Assembly: GCF_030445035.2 (NCBI RefSeq)
Contig: NC_080680.1
Location: forward strand, 96,725,157 to 96,789,156
Length of the DNA stretch: 64,000 nt
Direction of reading: 5' to 3'
From: Dasypus novemcinctus
Taxonomy: Eukaryota > Chordata > Mammalia > Cingulata > Dasypodidae
Of this stretch, positions 47,572 through 59,356 are shown piece by piece; positions within the stretch are counted from its first letter, which is position 1, and each line of letters begins with the position of its first letter. A model generated the notes under the pieces. That model made no database searches. It saw only the letters and a program-made list of their open reading frames with translations, and was not told the DNA's origin. The position numbers and the translations under genes are program-made.

Positions 47572-48250
47572 GTGTTCTCTTCTAGTTATTTCAGGCTTAT
47601 GGATGTGTAGTTAATGAGCAATAAATTGCAGATATTTAAAGCATACATGCTGGTAAGTTTGACCTATGGATACACTCAGGAAACCATCCATCACAACAAT
47701 CAAGTCAGAGAAAACATCCAACTTCCTAAAATATTTCCTCATTCCACTATGTAAGAGATTCCTCCCACAATTTTCTTTTTCAAGCCCTCTTCTCTATAAC
47801 CAGGCAGCCACTGATCTGCTCTCTAACACTAAGATTAGTTTGTCATTTCTAGAATTTAATGTAAAGGAAATCACACAGCATGTGGATGACTTCTTTAAGT
47901 ATAACTATATGAGATTTATCCAGGTTGGTGTTTTATTAAGAGTCCATTCTTTTTCATTATTGACTAGTATTCCAGGGGTTGGTTAATATTTAAGTTGTTG
48001 TTGCTTAACATTTCATTTGTGTCCTATTTTGGACCATTAAAAATAGAGCTCGTCCGAACAATATAAATCAGTCTTTGAATGGATTTGTGCTTTCATTTCT
48101 CATGGTTATGTAACTAAGGGTGTAATAACAACATCATATCTTAAGTGTCCAATCAGTATTTTTAGAAACTGCCAGTGGGTTTGTATGATTTCTGTTCCCA
48201 ACAACAGTGCACAATAGTTCAAACCCTTCTAATCCTCACCAACATGTGGA
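47572..48250 (-). mobile_element. Old L1 3' end
   Basis: Reverse-read ancient L1 sequence ('tgactagtattccaggggtt' near 47963, 'tcaccaacatgtggatggtc' near 48238), typical of the L1 ORF2 end and 3' UTR. It continues on the far side of the LTR at 48840. Confidence 0.7.
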
Positions 48251-48822
48251 TGGTCAGAGTTAGAGGTTTGCAATAATTAACAAACTGTAGCTCAGTTTCC
48301 CCTGATATGCACTGGGAAAAAGCTAACCCCATCTTCCATAGCCTACATGTCCAAGGGCATGGCGCTTCCCCACTGGTTAAATAAAGAAACCACAAGGAGA
48401 TGGGAGTAAAGGAAAATGTAAACCTTCCCTACCTACATATCAGAGGGAGATAAAACTCGTACAAAACAAAGAAACATCTGCTCCTGCAGCATTCCAAGAA
48501 ACCATAACTCCCTAACCCTCTATCTTCTAGTCACTATCAGGGAAAGTTCCACCTCTAAGAGCTTCCCATTGGCCCCTGCCCTTCATTCGGACCCTCAACC
48601 TCCTCCCACCAACTATCATTTCCCCGCCTAGGAAAGTTCTGTATAAATACAAATCCTCCCTTCCAGGGGTGAGCTGAAGTCTCTCTTCAGACCCCCACAA
48701 TGCTGGCGGGGGGACTGAAGTCTGTTCTTCAGACCCCCTCCATTAGGAGAGCTTCTCAATAAATCTTTCTTTGTATAGTCAATCAGTCGCCGTGTCCCAG
48801 TAAGCACTGTATTTTCTCCAAT
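48251..48822 (+). mobile_element. Solo LTR, class I ERV-like
   Basis: An intact-looking promoter and polyadenylation layout: TATAAA at 48642-48647, AATAAA at 48759-48764. L1 sequence ('atggtca') lies on both sides, consistent with a target duplication. A GAAGTCT...CAGACCCCC unit is doubled near 48680-48745. The same LTR family occurs at 56424-56940. Exact ends are uncertain. Confidence 0.75.
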
Positions 48823-48839
48823 GGTCAGTCTCTTTAATT

Positions 48840-49030
48840 TTAATATTCTAACAACTGTGTACTGTTGTCTTGGTTAACCCAGAACTATAAAGTTTTTCTC
48901 AATTATTTTCTTCAGATATTTTGTCATTTTAGATTTTACATTTACATGTATTACCCACTTTAAGTTCTATTTTATACATAGGGCAATGTCTAGCTAGAAT
49001 TCCATATTGATGAACACAGATATTCAAGTC
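48840..49030 (-). mobile_element. Old L1 3' end (continued)
   Basis: 'ctttaattttaatattctaa' continues the L1 interrupted by the solo LTR. Confidence 0.5.
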
Positions 49031-49159
49031 TTCCAGAATCATTAGCTCACAAAATACTATTCTTCACAGTGTAAAAATCATGGATCCAATCAATCCTCTT
49101 CAGAGTAAGTAAAAAATGGATATGTGATTTTACAGGAAAGATCTGCAGAAGATCTTTTT

Positions 49160-49740
49160 GTGTAATGGCTTGGAACCCCTTGAATTGCACAGAATAACAA
49201 GTTACTTGAGATTTTAAGAGCAAAAACACAGTCAGCCTGAATGAGAAGGTACAGAGGTATGACAAAATGAAGGAACAATCAGCCCATGGGCAGAAACATA
49301 GATGCCGAGGTCTGGGCTTGATGGAACTTCTTTGGACCAACAGAGAGAAGCTACCATTGTTGCATGTGGAAAGGATGGATACATCCCAGTGTTCCAGGAG
49401 AGCATGACCATAACTGTGACCTCATAAAGGGTGGAGATGCCCTTCCACTGATCTAAAGAACACAGAATCAAGTCACAGACTATACTCAAGCCTTGGAATC
49501 TAATGGAATTTGGTCTGCTGGGTTTTGGACCTTCTTTGGACCCATAACCCCTAGTTTCCTTCCATCTCCTTCTTTCAATAATGAGAATATCTATCCTGTC
49601 CCTTTCCACTATTGTAGATTGAAAGCAGATAATATGTTTTCTAGGTTTCATAGGTCCACACTTGGAAGGAATTATTCATTTAAGATTGATCATACTCATG
49701 AATGATTTAGATGAAGTTTGGGGCAAGAGATGTTACTGAC
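49160..49740 (+). mobile_element. MaLR internal-like fragment
   Basis: 'ctgctgggttttggaccttc' (near 49518) and the following stretch resemble the 3' internal part of ERVL-MaLR elements. The antisense 139-codon frame at 49232-49651 is not supported as a gene. Confidence 0.4.
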
Positions 49741-49859
49741 ATGGCTTACAGCTTCTGGGTAATTGGTAGAGTGTGTTTTTGAATGTAATAACAACATGCT
49801 TTTTAGGAGTTCAGAGGAAAGGCTGTTTTGAATTGAAAGATAAATACAAGACCTAGCCC

Positions 49860-50190
49860 ATGGTCCTGTGGGTTTAAACTCATTTATAAATAAAATCTTA
49901 AAGGATGTCATTAGTTAAGGTCAGGTCAACCTGAATCAGGGTGGGACTTAATCTGATAAACCTGGAATCCTTAATAGCAAAAAATTGTGCTCAGTGAAGG
50001 AGGAGCCAAAGGCCATGTGACAGTGACAGAGATTGAACTGTGGATTTCCAGCAGGCCACCACCAGTACCAGACAGAGTTCAAAAAAGTATGATCCAGTCA
50101 ACACCTTACTTTTGGACTTCTAGACTCCAAAATATGAGAGGATACTTTCTATTGTTTAGGTTGACAAGGCAAACTAAAAAAGTATAAATT
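49860..50190 (+). mobile_element. MLT1-like LTR
   Basis: 'taaataaaatcttaaaggat ... acttttggacttctagactc' follows the MLT1 LTR order. Confidence 0.6.
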
Positions 50191-50334
50191 AAGTCTTCAG
50201 TATTCTTACTGATGTTCTATTTCTTCAATAAATTGAATTCATTACCTTGAATTGAAAGTGATGTCAAAATATTTGACTATAATTGCAGATATGTCTATTT
50301 CTCCTTGCAGTGCTAAGAGATTTGCTGCATGTAT

Positions 50335-50645
50335 TTGGGGATTTTTTTCATTTTTAAAGAAGCTTTAGATTACAAAAATGCTACTTTGAAAATATAGGGG
50401 ATTCCCATATACATCACACCCTCAACTTTTCACACTTACCCCTGTTAACAAGATCTCCTATTAGTGTGGTGCATTTGTTACAATTGATGAATATATACTG
50501 AAGCATTGCTATTAACTATGGTTAACATATTACAATTAATATGATTTACACTTTGCACCACATAATTTCATGGGTTTTGACAAAATGTATAATGGCTTGT
50601 GTCTGTCATTACAATACCATGCAGAACAATTCCAATGTCCTAAAA
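50335..50645 (-). mobile_element. Old L1 3' UTR fragment
   Basis: 'gggttttgacaaaatgtata ... aataccatgcagaacaattc' is reverse-read ancient L1 3' sequence. Confidence 0.6.
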
Positions 50646-51650
50646 ATGGCCAGCTATGTGTATTTTGAAGATCTGTTATTAGGAGGAAAAGTGCTTAGAA
50701 TTATTATGTACTCTTGATTAATTGATACCTTTGTCATTTTGAAATGTTTCTTATCCCTGTAAATAATTTTGCTATGAAATTAATTTGTGTGATATTATTC
50801 TAAACAATTCAGATTTATTGATTAGGGTTAGCATGGTATATCTTTTACCATTGTTTTACTTTTTTATTCTTATTTTTTTACTGTGAGATAAAAATGTATC
50901 TCTACGGTAACTGGTAGGAACCAATGATCTGATTTATTTTTATGATTGTGGAGGATTAACACCTTGCACTGATTTCCATAAATCAAGAATACAGTTCCTG
51001 GTAGCTCTATAAGAAATATTAACCATTATGTTAGTCTCATACCCCTTTCCTATGCCTGAAGGCCCTAGGTTTCCCTTGGGTGTCTGAGCCTCATAAGTGA
51101 CCATAGCTAATTTTTAATAAATTATTAAGTTGGGTAGGTAAATAGGGGTTTATAATATTCCTGTAAGCAAAGGGAAAAAGATTATTAGTTTAAGGTACAA
51201 TGAATAGCAATGCAACTGAAAAAAGTCCTTGACCAAAAGGGGGAAAGAGTAAAGACAAATGAGTTTATATGGCTAGTAGTCCCCTATATTTTTTATGTAT
51301 AATTTATATAATCTAAATACCTTTAAATTTTTAAATTTAAATTAAAGAAAAGGTACAATTAATATCTGTGGATCTCAAAGGTTGGCTCTAATAAAATATT
51401 TCCTATACAGTAAAATGGTTTCAAAGAGTAATCAAGCATTCTACTAAGATGGCATCATAATATGCTCCAGAGAGCCATTCTCCCCAGAATTTTTAAACAA
51501 CTAACAAAGATGGAAGTGAAATCACCACTCACTAACCAACTTTTCAGAGTAGCCCCTCCCTTACAGGCTTGTAGAATTTTCTAGACGTTTCTACTTCCTC
51601 TTCGTTCAAAGGCCCACCTCCTCATGTTTATTTATACAAGGCTTGTTGCT
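50646..51650. other. Mostly unclassified non-coding DNA
   Basis: At 51180-51290 there is a fragment resembling the lineage L1 3' UTR ('ccaaaagggggaaagagtaa', 'gagtttatatggctagtagt'). The rest is AT-rich with no gene. Confidence 0.4.
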
Positions 51651-52070
51651 TCACTAGATAAGTTACTGTTTCCTTTCATCCTTGTGGTACCTGCTAAAGC
51701 CAGCTCTGATCAGTTCTAGACACTGAGAATGCTAGGCCTCCATTTTAAGACCAAGCATAACTTCAACTGAGCATGCTCTCCTTAAACCCACCTTTCCTAA
51801 ACTGGATTGGCCCATGTCACTTCGACCTATCCATAACCATGCCCCATAGCCAGCTTTCCCCAAACTGGATTGGCCATGCCATCTCACTCCATCCTTACCC
51901 ACTACATTAGGCCCATCTTCCCTTGATTGTATAAAACCCCAGTGCCCATTTTTTTTTTGTTGATATTGATCTGAAGTGTACCTCCAGTCTCCTTGTTGGT
52001 TGACTACTAAATAAACTCTTTCTTTTCTCGAAATCCTGGTGATTCAGCATGTCTTCTGTGTACATCAGCA
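51651..52070 (+). mobile_element. LTR-like element with promoter and poly-A signals
   Basis: A repeated motif 'aaactggattggcc' at about 51800 and 51861, TATAAAA at 51930-51936, AATAAA at 52010-52015, then a T/C-rich stretch. No interior follows, so it is a solo LTR of class I type, family not resolved. Confidence 0.6.
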
Positions 52071-52559
52071 GTGCAATCTTCCTCAAAACTCCAGAAAAAA
52101 GTTAAAGGTTTGCAGTAACTGGACAAGTGCCCAACCAAGAAAAATAAAACTGTTTAAAAAGTATGAGGAGCACCTGGCACATTTGCTACACCCTTGCAAG
52201 CTCCTCTCTAGTTTGGTGTGAATCTTGCCTGTACTTCCCTTGTGGGCTCCTGGCCCTGTTCCAGAGGGACCAGGTAAACCTTATATGCAAGCAAGTGTGC
52301 CTGCATGTTGGTGCCAATTTTGGGGTGGTAGCTGGAAATACTAAACTGGGATACTTGTCTCTACCTCACCCTCCCAAAATTGGCCCTGGGGGCAGGAGAT
52401 GTTGAGGAACAACTAAAGCTTTTAAAAAATGAAAAGGTCAAAGCAGCCTGAGGCAAAGAATTGGCTGCTAATAACACAATACAGCACACTCGAGGTGGGG
52501 CAAGTCTATTTCAGAAGGAAAAGATGGGCACTCAGATTCCTTTACATGGGGTATTTTCT
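52071..52559. other. Unclassified non-coding DNA
   Basis: Only short frames (for example 52163-52405) with no recognisable domain. No gene supported. Confidence 0.4.
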
Positions 52560-52975
52560 AAGGCCATGATTTCCTACAATGTACTGTTACTCACGAATAA
52601 AATGTACTGAAGGTCTAATACATGCAACAAATTTGATGATCTTTGAAGACATCATGTTGAGTAAATAATCCAGACACAAAATGAAAAATATTATATGATC
52701 TAAATAATATGAAATAATTAGATAACATGAATTTACAGAGTCTGGAACTAGAATACATGATAAAAGGGGCCAGGATGGGGCAAAAAATGGAGAGTTAATG
52801 CTTGAAAGGTACAGAGTTTCTGTTGGAATGATGGGAGAGTTTTGGTAATGGGTGGCGGAAATTGTAGTACTACAATGTGAATGTAATTACACCACAAAGT
52901 TATGCACTTATATGTGGATATAAGGGAAAATGTCAAGTTATGCATATGTTACCAGAATAAAAATTTTTTAAACCA
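52560..52975 (+). mobile_element. Old L1 3' end
   Basis: 'catgttgagtaaataatcca' near 52650 and 'ggtaatgggtggcggaaatt' near 52844 match the pattern of ancient L1 3' ends. Confidence 0.65.
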
Positions 52976-53077
52976 TAGAACAGTATAACGCCACCTGTGA
53001 CAACCAATATAAACTACGGAATGTTTTTATATGTTAATTGTAATAATATGTTCATCAGTTGTAACAAAAGTAACACA

Positions 53078-53499
53078 GGAAACAGACATGGCTCAACAGA
53101 TAGAGCATCAGTCTACCATACAGAGGGTCCAGGATTCGATTCCCAGGGTCTCCTGACCTGTGTGGTGAGCTGGCCAACGTGCAGTGCTGCCACGTGCAAG
53201 CAGTGCCATGCCACATAGGGCGCCCCCACATAGGGGTGTCCCACGTGCAAGGAGTGCATCCCATAAGGAGAGCCACCCCATGTGAAAAAAAGCACAGCCC
53301 ACCCAGGAGTGGTGTCACACACACACAGAGCTGATGCAGCAAGATGATGCAACAACAACAAAAAAGAGAGACGCAGTTTCCCGATGCCACTGGATAGTAC
53401 AAGCGGACACAGAAGAACACACAGCAAAAGGACACAGAAAGCAGACAATGGGGGGGAAGACAAATAAATTAAAAAATAAATCTTTTTAAAAAACAAACT
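53078..53499 (+). mobile_element. DAS-type SINE
   Basis: The B-box-like GATTCGATTCCC lies near 53132. Body and A-rich tail match the SINE at 19312-19748. TAACACA flanks it at 53071-53077 and 53500-53506. Copy A has the empty site ('aaagataacacaca' near 30063). Confidence 0.9.
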
Positions 53500-53984
53500 A
53501 ACACACTTATTCACCCCATTAATATGGAAAACTATGTTTGAAGAGGTGAGGTATATGGAAACTCTGTACTTGCTATATAAATTTTCTGTATACTAACTTT
53601 TTTAACTAAAAAAAATAAAGAACGCAGATGCATTTAGTTTTCTTTTAAAGTTTGCTAGATATTTATTATAACAAATAAGAATGAACAAACAATAAACTAC
53701 TATCCTGTATCCATCATACAGGTGGAAAAGGAAAGATACAGAGACATTCTTAGTAAACTGATTGACTAGAAGTGATCAAAGTGGCCATACTTGATAATGT
53801 TCCTTGATACAATCCACCTGGGGCAACAGGAAAATGATACTCTAAGAATTTCCAAGGGATCATCTGTGTAGAGAACCTCTGTAATATTTACCTGTGTCCT
53901 TTCTTTGGCATTTCCAGTTGAGAGAAGACATCGCTGCATCATTGCCCACAGGAGACTATCTCAGGAGGGATGAAGCTATTAATA

Positions 53985-54107
53985 GTCGAATGTGCCATGA
54001 TCGCGAAAGAGGTTGTTGATGTGGGAAGTGTGGGGTGAGGGGGTGAGGGGTATATGGGGACCTCATATTTTTTTAATGTAACATTAAAAAATAAGGAAGG
54101 AAAAAAT
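53985..54107 (+). mobile_element. Very short L1 3'-UTR insertion
   Basis: Only about 120 bp of the L1 3' terminus, including a G-rich tract (about 54012-54060) and 'acctcatatttttttaatgt'. 'aatagtc' flanks it on both sides. An (AATTT)n run follows at 54107-54135. It is absent from copy A. Confidence 0.8.
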
Positions 54108-54239
54108 TTTAATTTAATTTAATTTAATTTAAAAAATAGTCAATATCTTTAAAAGATTGAGAGAACTAAATGGGGTAAAACACAACACATACTTAGATTA
54201 CCTGGCATTTAGTAAGCTTTCTTTAAAATTTTATTTTAT

Positions 54240-54960
54240 TACTATTTACAAACTCATTACCTCCTGCTGCTCACACATACTTACACTTTTGGTTTCATAA
54301 TCATTGTAGTTTTCAAGAGCTATGTTATGTAAACCAAAAGGTAAGAGTAACCCTTGACTTTTATCTTTCTCTCAATTCTTTAGCAACTCTTGATAGTTCT
54401 AACTTCCAACAGCATCACCACCTCCACTGCTATCATCATAGACTAAATGACCACTGTTACTTAACTGCACTATTGTAATAGCTTCTCAGATACTCTCCCT
54501 TCTGTAATACAAGGCACTATTCCCACTGTCTATTCTCAGCATGGCATCCAGGACAATCCTTTCTCAAGCTTACTTATGTTGTTCATTCTGCAGAAGAGCT
54601 TCAAGTGCTTTACAAATAATTCAAATTATTCAAAGGAAAAATAAAATTTCATTTCTGCTCTGTTAGCTGTAAAATTATCTCTGACTGCTTTTTTACTTCC
54701 TCGCTCCTGTCCAGTCACATTAACATCCTTTCTGTTAGTGGAGCATAGCTGGCACTCGTTCATGTCCGCAACTGTGCAGTGATTGTCTCTACTCCCAGGA
54801 ATATTTTACCTACAAATATCCTCATGGTTCAGTATGTTAACCCCTTCAATGTTTTGTTCAAATATCACCCTCTTGATGATTCAGTCTTCATTCCACTACT
54901 TAAAATTGAAACCTGTTCCCATCATTCTTGATCTCTGAATCAAAGTGAGTTTTTATTTTT
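54240..54960 (+). mobile_element. L2 LINE fragment
   Basis: Copy B counterpart of 30660-31370. Confidence 0.6.
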
Positions 54961-56010
54961 TATTTTGTACTTTTATTGTGTTAATATATCTACAACTCAA
55001 CATTTCACATTTTATAAACCATCAGATATAAAATTCAGTGAAATTAATTATATTCACTATATCGTGCTACCATCACCAACATACAATGCTAATATTTTTC
55101 ATTGCCCATTCTGCAGAAATTCTGCACCCATTAGGCAATAACTCCCCACTCCTCTTATATCCTTGCCATAGTTTACCAGGGCTTCTAGGACAAATACCAC
55201 AAAATGGATTGGTTAACTCCAGGAATTTACTGGCTAAAGGATTTGGAGGTAAGAACTCCAAAATCTACACACCGCTAAGCCCTTGCTTTCTCTGTGAAGT
55301 CTACTGCGCTCTGGTGCAAGTTTGTCAAAATCCTTGTACTTTCTGGTCTTGTATCTCCCTCCTGTTACAAAATGATCTCTCAAGGCTTGTGTCTCCTCTT
55401 GAGGTTTTTTCTGATTCTAGGTTCTGAATTTCCTCTCTTATTAAGTATCCAGAGATACAGATTAGGGCCCATCCTCATTCCATTTGTCCATATGAAATAG
55501 GAGTTTAGATCATATTCGCAAATGAGTCCACACTACAGTCAATAATATATCTTCAGAAGGTCTTATTTACAAACTTATAAGTTTACTTATAACACCCACA
55601 GGATTGCAGATTAAGATTAGGAACATGTCTTTTTCTTTGGGGACATAATTCAATATAGCATACCCTTCAAACCTTAGTAAACTATAATCAACTTTCATTC
55701 TCTCAGAGTTTATTTACCGTATTTCCTATGAGTCAGATCATAGAATATCTGGCAGTTGGTGTCTTACTTACTTCATTCCACATGAAATCTGTACAATAAT
55801 ATTCATATAAGCATTATTCAAAATTGCCAAAAGGTGGAAGCAACACAATTGTCCATCAACAGATTAATGGATAAGTAAAATGTGGCATATACATAAAATG
55901 GCATGTTATTGAGCCATAAAAAAGAACGAAGTTCCCAAACATGCAACAACATGGATGAACCTTGATGATATCATGTTGAGTGAAATAAACCTGCTGCTTT
56001 TCATACTACT
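54961..56010 (-). mobile_element. Old L1 3' end with an MLT1-like LTR inside
   Basis: Counterpart of 31371-32390. The LTR-like part is about 55165-55640. The flanking L1 flips orientation at about 55800 ('aaaattgccaaaaggtggaa'), as in copy A. Confidence 0.6.
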
Positions 56011-56423
56011 TAAAAACATGATATCTGCTGATTTTTTCATTTGATTTCATTTTCCCCACTAAATTTAAATTCTTAAAGCAAAAATATTTTTGCTTCAGAT
56101 TTATGCATTCATAGAAATATCCAGAGACATGGTAAATAATTATCAAAGGATAAATAAAATGAATACATCTGTTTGTCTTGCTTAGAGATAATTTTTGCTG
56201 ATGGACAGTAAAAGATAATTCATTTTCAAAGTCTAGAATTATCAGGCAGATTTAAGTTGTCTGCAGAAAGTCTTATATGGACAAAAAGTATATTTTACAT
56301 TGGTTTGGGAATTTAGTAATGGGATTGCCTGCTCTGTGCTTCTCTAATGGTTTCTTCTCACAGACACAATCAAATTTATGGATAATCTGGCCAAAATCTT
56401 TCGAATACATTTATGTTAGAGGT
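56011..56423. other. Duplicated non-coding DNA
   Basis: It aligns with 32391-32800 of copy A. No gene. Confidence 0.6.
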
Positions 56424-58005
56424 TCTCCCTCACTAGGTTTGCAATATTTAATGAACTGTGACTCAGTTCCCCATGACAGGCATTGAGGAAAACAAGTCTT
56501 CCCCCACATAGCCTATGTGTCTGAAAGCATGGCACTTTTCCAAAAGTTGAACAAAGAAACCACGTGGAGATGGTAATAAAGTGAGATACAGACCTTCACC
56601 ACGTCCAGATCAAAGCACCACCTGCTACTCCAGCATTCCAAGAAAACATAACTCCCTAGCCCACTATCCTCTAGTCATACAAGAGGAAATTTTCACCTCG
56701 AGGGCTTTGTATTGGCCCTTGCACCTCCCTAGGACACTCGACCCCCTCCAACCAACTATCATTTCCCTGCCTAGAAAGGTACTGTTTAAATTCATATTCC
56801 CCCTTCCAAGGATGGGCTGAAGTCTATTCTTCAGACACCCTCCATTGGGAGAGCTTCCCAATAAACTTTTTGCCTGCAATCCTCAGTCTCCACATCCCAG
56901 TGAGCACTGCCTTTGCACCAATATTTGGTGCTGAAAACCCAGGACTGGTGTTGCACTGAGAATGATTGATTGGTGATCAATCTCCCCCTGCCATTGCTGA
57001 AAGCCCATCCAGCACTGGTCAACTGGGTGAGTTAAGGATTTCTCTTACGGAGGATCCTGCTCTCTCTCACTCTCTCCTTTTTCCATTCTCTAGGACAACC
57101 CAGCAAAAATCCTAGTACTAGGTCAATGATCCTCACTGTCCCTGAGGGCCACGGCAGTTGGAAAACCTGTGTCGTTATGAGAAGAAACCCTTTGGCTCTA
57201 GAGATGTCTGGTTCCAACCACGGTTTCCTGTTTCTTTGGAGATTTCTAACCAATTCGGCGTCACCTGTCTCACTCAGAATCTCACCTGTCCTAGAGATCC
57301 TTAGTCTCACCCAGCCACCTAAAATGGGGAATTGAATTTTGGCCTCCCCAAAAACCACACCCTGGGCTGTCTCCTTCATAAACCAAGAAGGAGATATCAG
57401 ACATAAAAAGTTCATTTTCTGTCAACCTCTGTGTGGCCACAATACAAATTAGACAATGAAAGTCAATGGCCAGAAAATGGCACTTTTGATTTCCAAGTTC
57501 TCTGAGACCTAGAGAACTTTAGATAGCACAATGGCAGAGAGTCAGAGATCCCTTATATTCAGGCCTTTTATCTTCACAATTGCCCCTCCCTCTACCAATC
57601 CTGTTCTTCCCACCAAATTCTACTTTTGTACCAGATACCAGCTCAGAAACCTTCCTCCTCACCATTGCGACCCCCTAACATTTCTGATCACCCCAATTTT
57701 GATCCCTCAGATCACGGCACCACATATCTCCTCCATATAATCCTCCAGTGTTATCTCTGAACTCACCCTCCACCCCTTCATCCTCCTCCCTTTCATCACT
57801 ACTGCCTCTAACCTTCCCTTCTCGAACGCTCCTCATACTCGCTCGTGGGGACTACTTCCTCTTTCTGTGCCACAACCCTCCACCTCTGACAGCACATAGG
57901 CTCCTGCTCCACACAGACAGCAGTTCCTCTCTTACCCCCTGGGAACTTTCTGCCTGCAGTCTTCAATCTCTGGCTCCCAGTGAGTGCCATATTTTATCCA
58001 ATAGT
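56424..58005 (+). mobile_element. Class I ERV, strongly deleted
   Basis: It interrupts sequence that is continuous in copy A ('tatatgttagtaaatcatca' near 32787), giving direct proof of insertion. It consists of a 5' LTR (about 56424-56940, AATAAA at 56860-56865), a primer-site-like TGGTGCTGAAAACCCAGGAC at about 56946-56965 that resembles a degenerate tRNA-Phe site, a leader and non-coding interior, and only the end of a 3' LTR (about 57945-58005). There is no gag, pol or env frame. The LTR belongs to the same family as the solo LTR at 48251. Confidence 0.8.
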
Positions 58006-58834
58006 TTATACCTTAGAAAATCATCAGACACACTGTATTAACTAGCAAACACATTTTGAAAGGATGCATTCTGAACTCTACAATCTTAAAGATTTGAAAA
58101 TACATTAGCCTTCTATAACTACAGAAAATGGAAGACAAAATGATGGAGAAAACAAAAATGATTGTTATCCCATTTATATATAACATGCACATTATGATTA
58201 TTCATTAAATTTCAAATTACAAATTTTATGATATTTATCTAAAATTATTTTCAACAAAACTTGAAATAAACTCAACTGTAAGGATCCAAATGAATATCAT
58301 TTTCTGAACCAATATAGGTATCATATTACATTTGAAAATTCTTATTTCAATATGGCATCTGTAACTTAAGGAGTTAAAAGATATAACTTACACAAAACAT
58401 GTTATTATTCACAACTCTAATCTTAGTCTAAAATCATTTCTATTCTTGAAGAGAGAATATATGTTTCTGAAGTGCTGTCTTCCTTCAGAAAAAAACTGTA
58501 CATGTATTGTGGTATCGTAGCAAGTCATTCATATCTCCTCCAGCGGGTAAGGCAACAACTTAACATGATGAGGAATATGTTACTCACACTTGACTTGACA
58601 GAAATGGGAAACACTGACAAAGCCAGACACTGAGGATATGTGAAAGTGAAGGAACAATGAATATACCTAAAGCTAAAGCAATTGGTGTCAGTACTATCAC
58701 AGATTTTCTGTGAAGCTGCAGATTTTAAATTCTGTGGATTGTAGAAAAATACGCAAGGAAGAAATCCTAGGCAGGGGCCAAAAACAGGAAGGGAACAATG
58801 AAAAGAACATTTTGGAGTGTATCAGAGACAAAGG
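58006..58834. other. Duplicated non-coding DNA
   Basis: It aligns with 32800-33559. Some blocks are nearly identical between copies, for example 58370-58440 against 33110-33180. No gene. Confidence 0.6.
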
Positions 58835-59200
58835 CTGACACTTAATTTTGCTGCATATCGAACCATCCCAAAACTTAGTGGCTTAAACAATCATTTATTT
58901 ACGTCACAATGCTGTTGGTTGCCATTTTAGCTAGAGCTAGACTAAAATGAATGGTGCTTCTGGTCTGGCCAGGCTCAGATGATCTATGAAGGGGTCAATT
59001 GCCCCTCTGCAAGCAGCTACCATGTTGCACGGGGTGGGATAAAGGCTTCCTGGGGTATCTTGTTTCTCTTTCATATGGTCTCGTATTTTCTGGAAGCCTA
59101 ACTTTAGGCTTGCTCACTTTGTGGCTTCTGAAAAAAAACCTACAAAGACATATGAGGCCTTGACATTAACCACTTACTTTACCCTTTCCAATAAATCTAT
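58835..59200. mobile_element. Old interspersed repeat, family not resolved
   Basis: Counterpart of 33560-33930 in copy A. Confidence 0.5.
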
Positions 59201-59356
59201 TAGTCATAGCAATTCAACAGCCTTGCTCACACTTAAAAAGGGGTTTGCAAAATATTACAGTGATTTTTGCAAACTGCCATAATAACCTACACAATTTTTT
59301 CAAGGAGTCATCACTGGGGCATCACTAAAAAAATTAAGAAAATGTACAGTTGGTTG

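Noticed and set aside
49232-49651. 139-codon minus-strand frame
   Set aside because: It lies antisense across a MaLR-like internal fragment and shows no recognisable domain.
51440-51650. A possible L1 5' terminus (AAGATGGCATC near 51446)
   Set aside because: The motif is short and the following sequence does not match the 5' UTR of the other L1s here; evidence is too thin to call.
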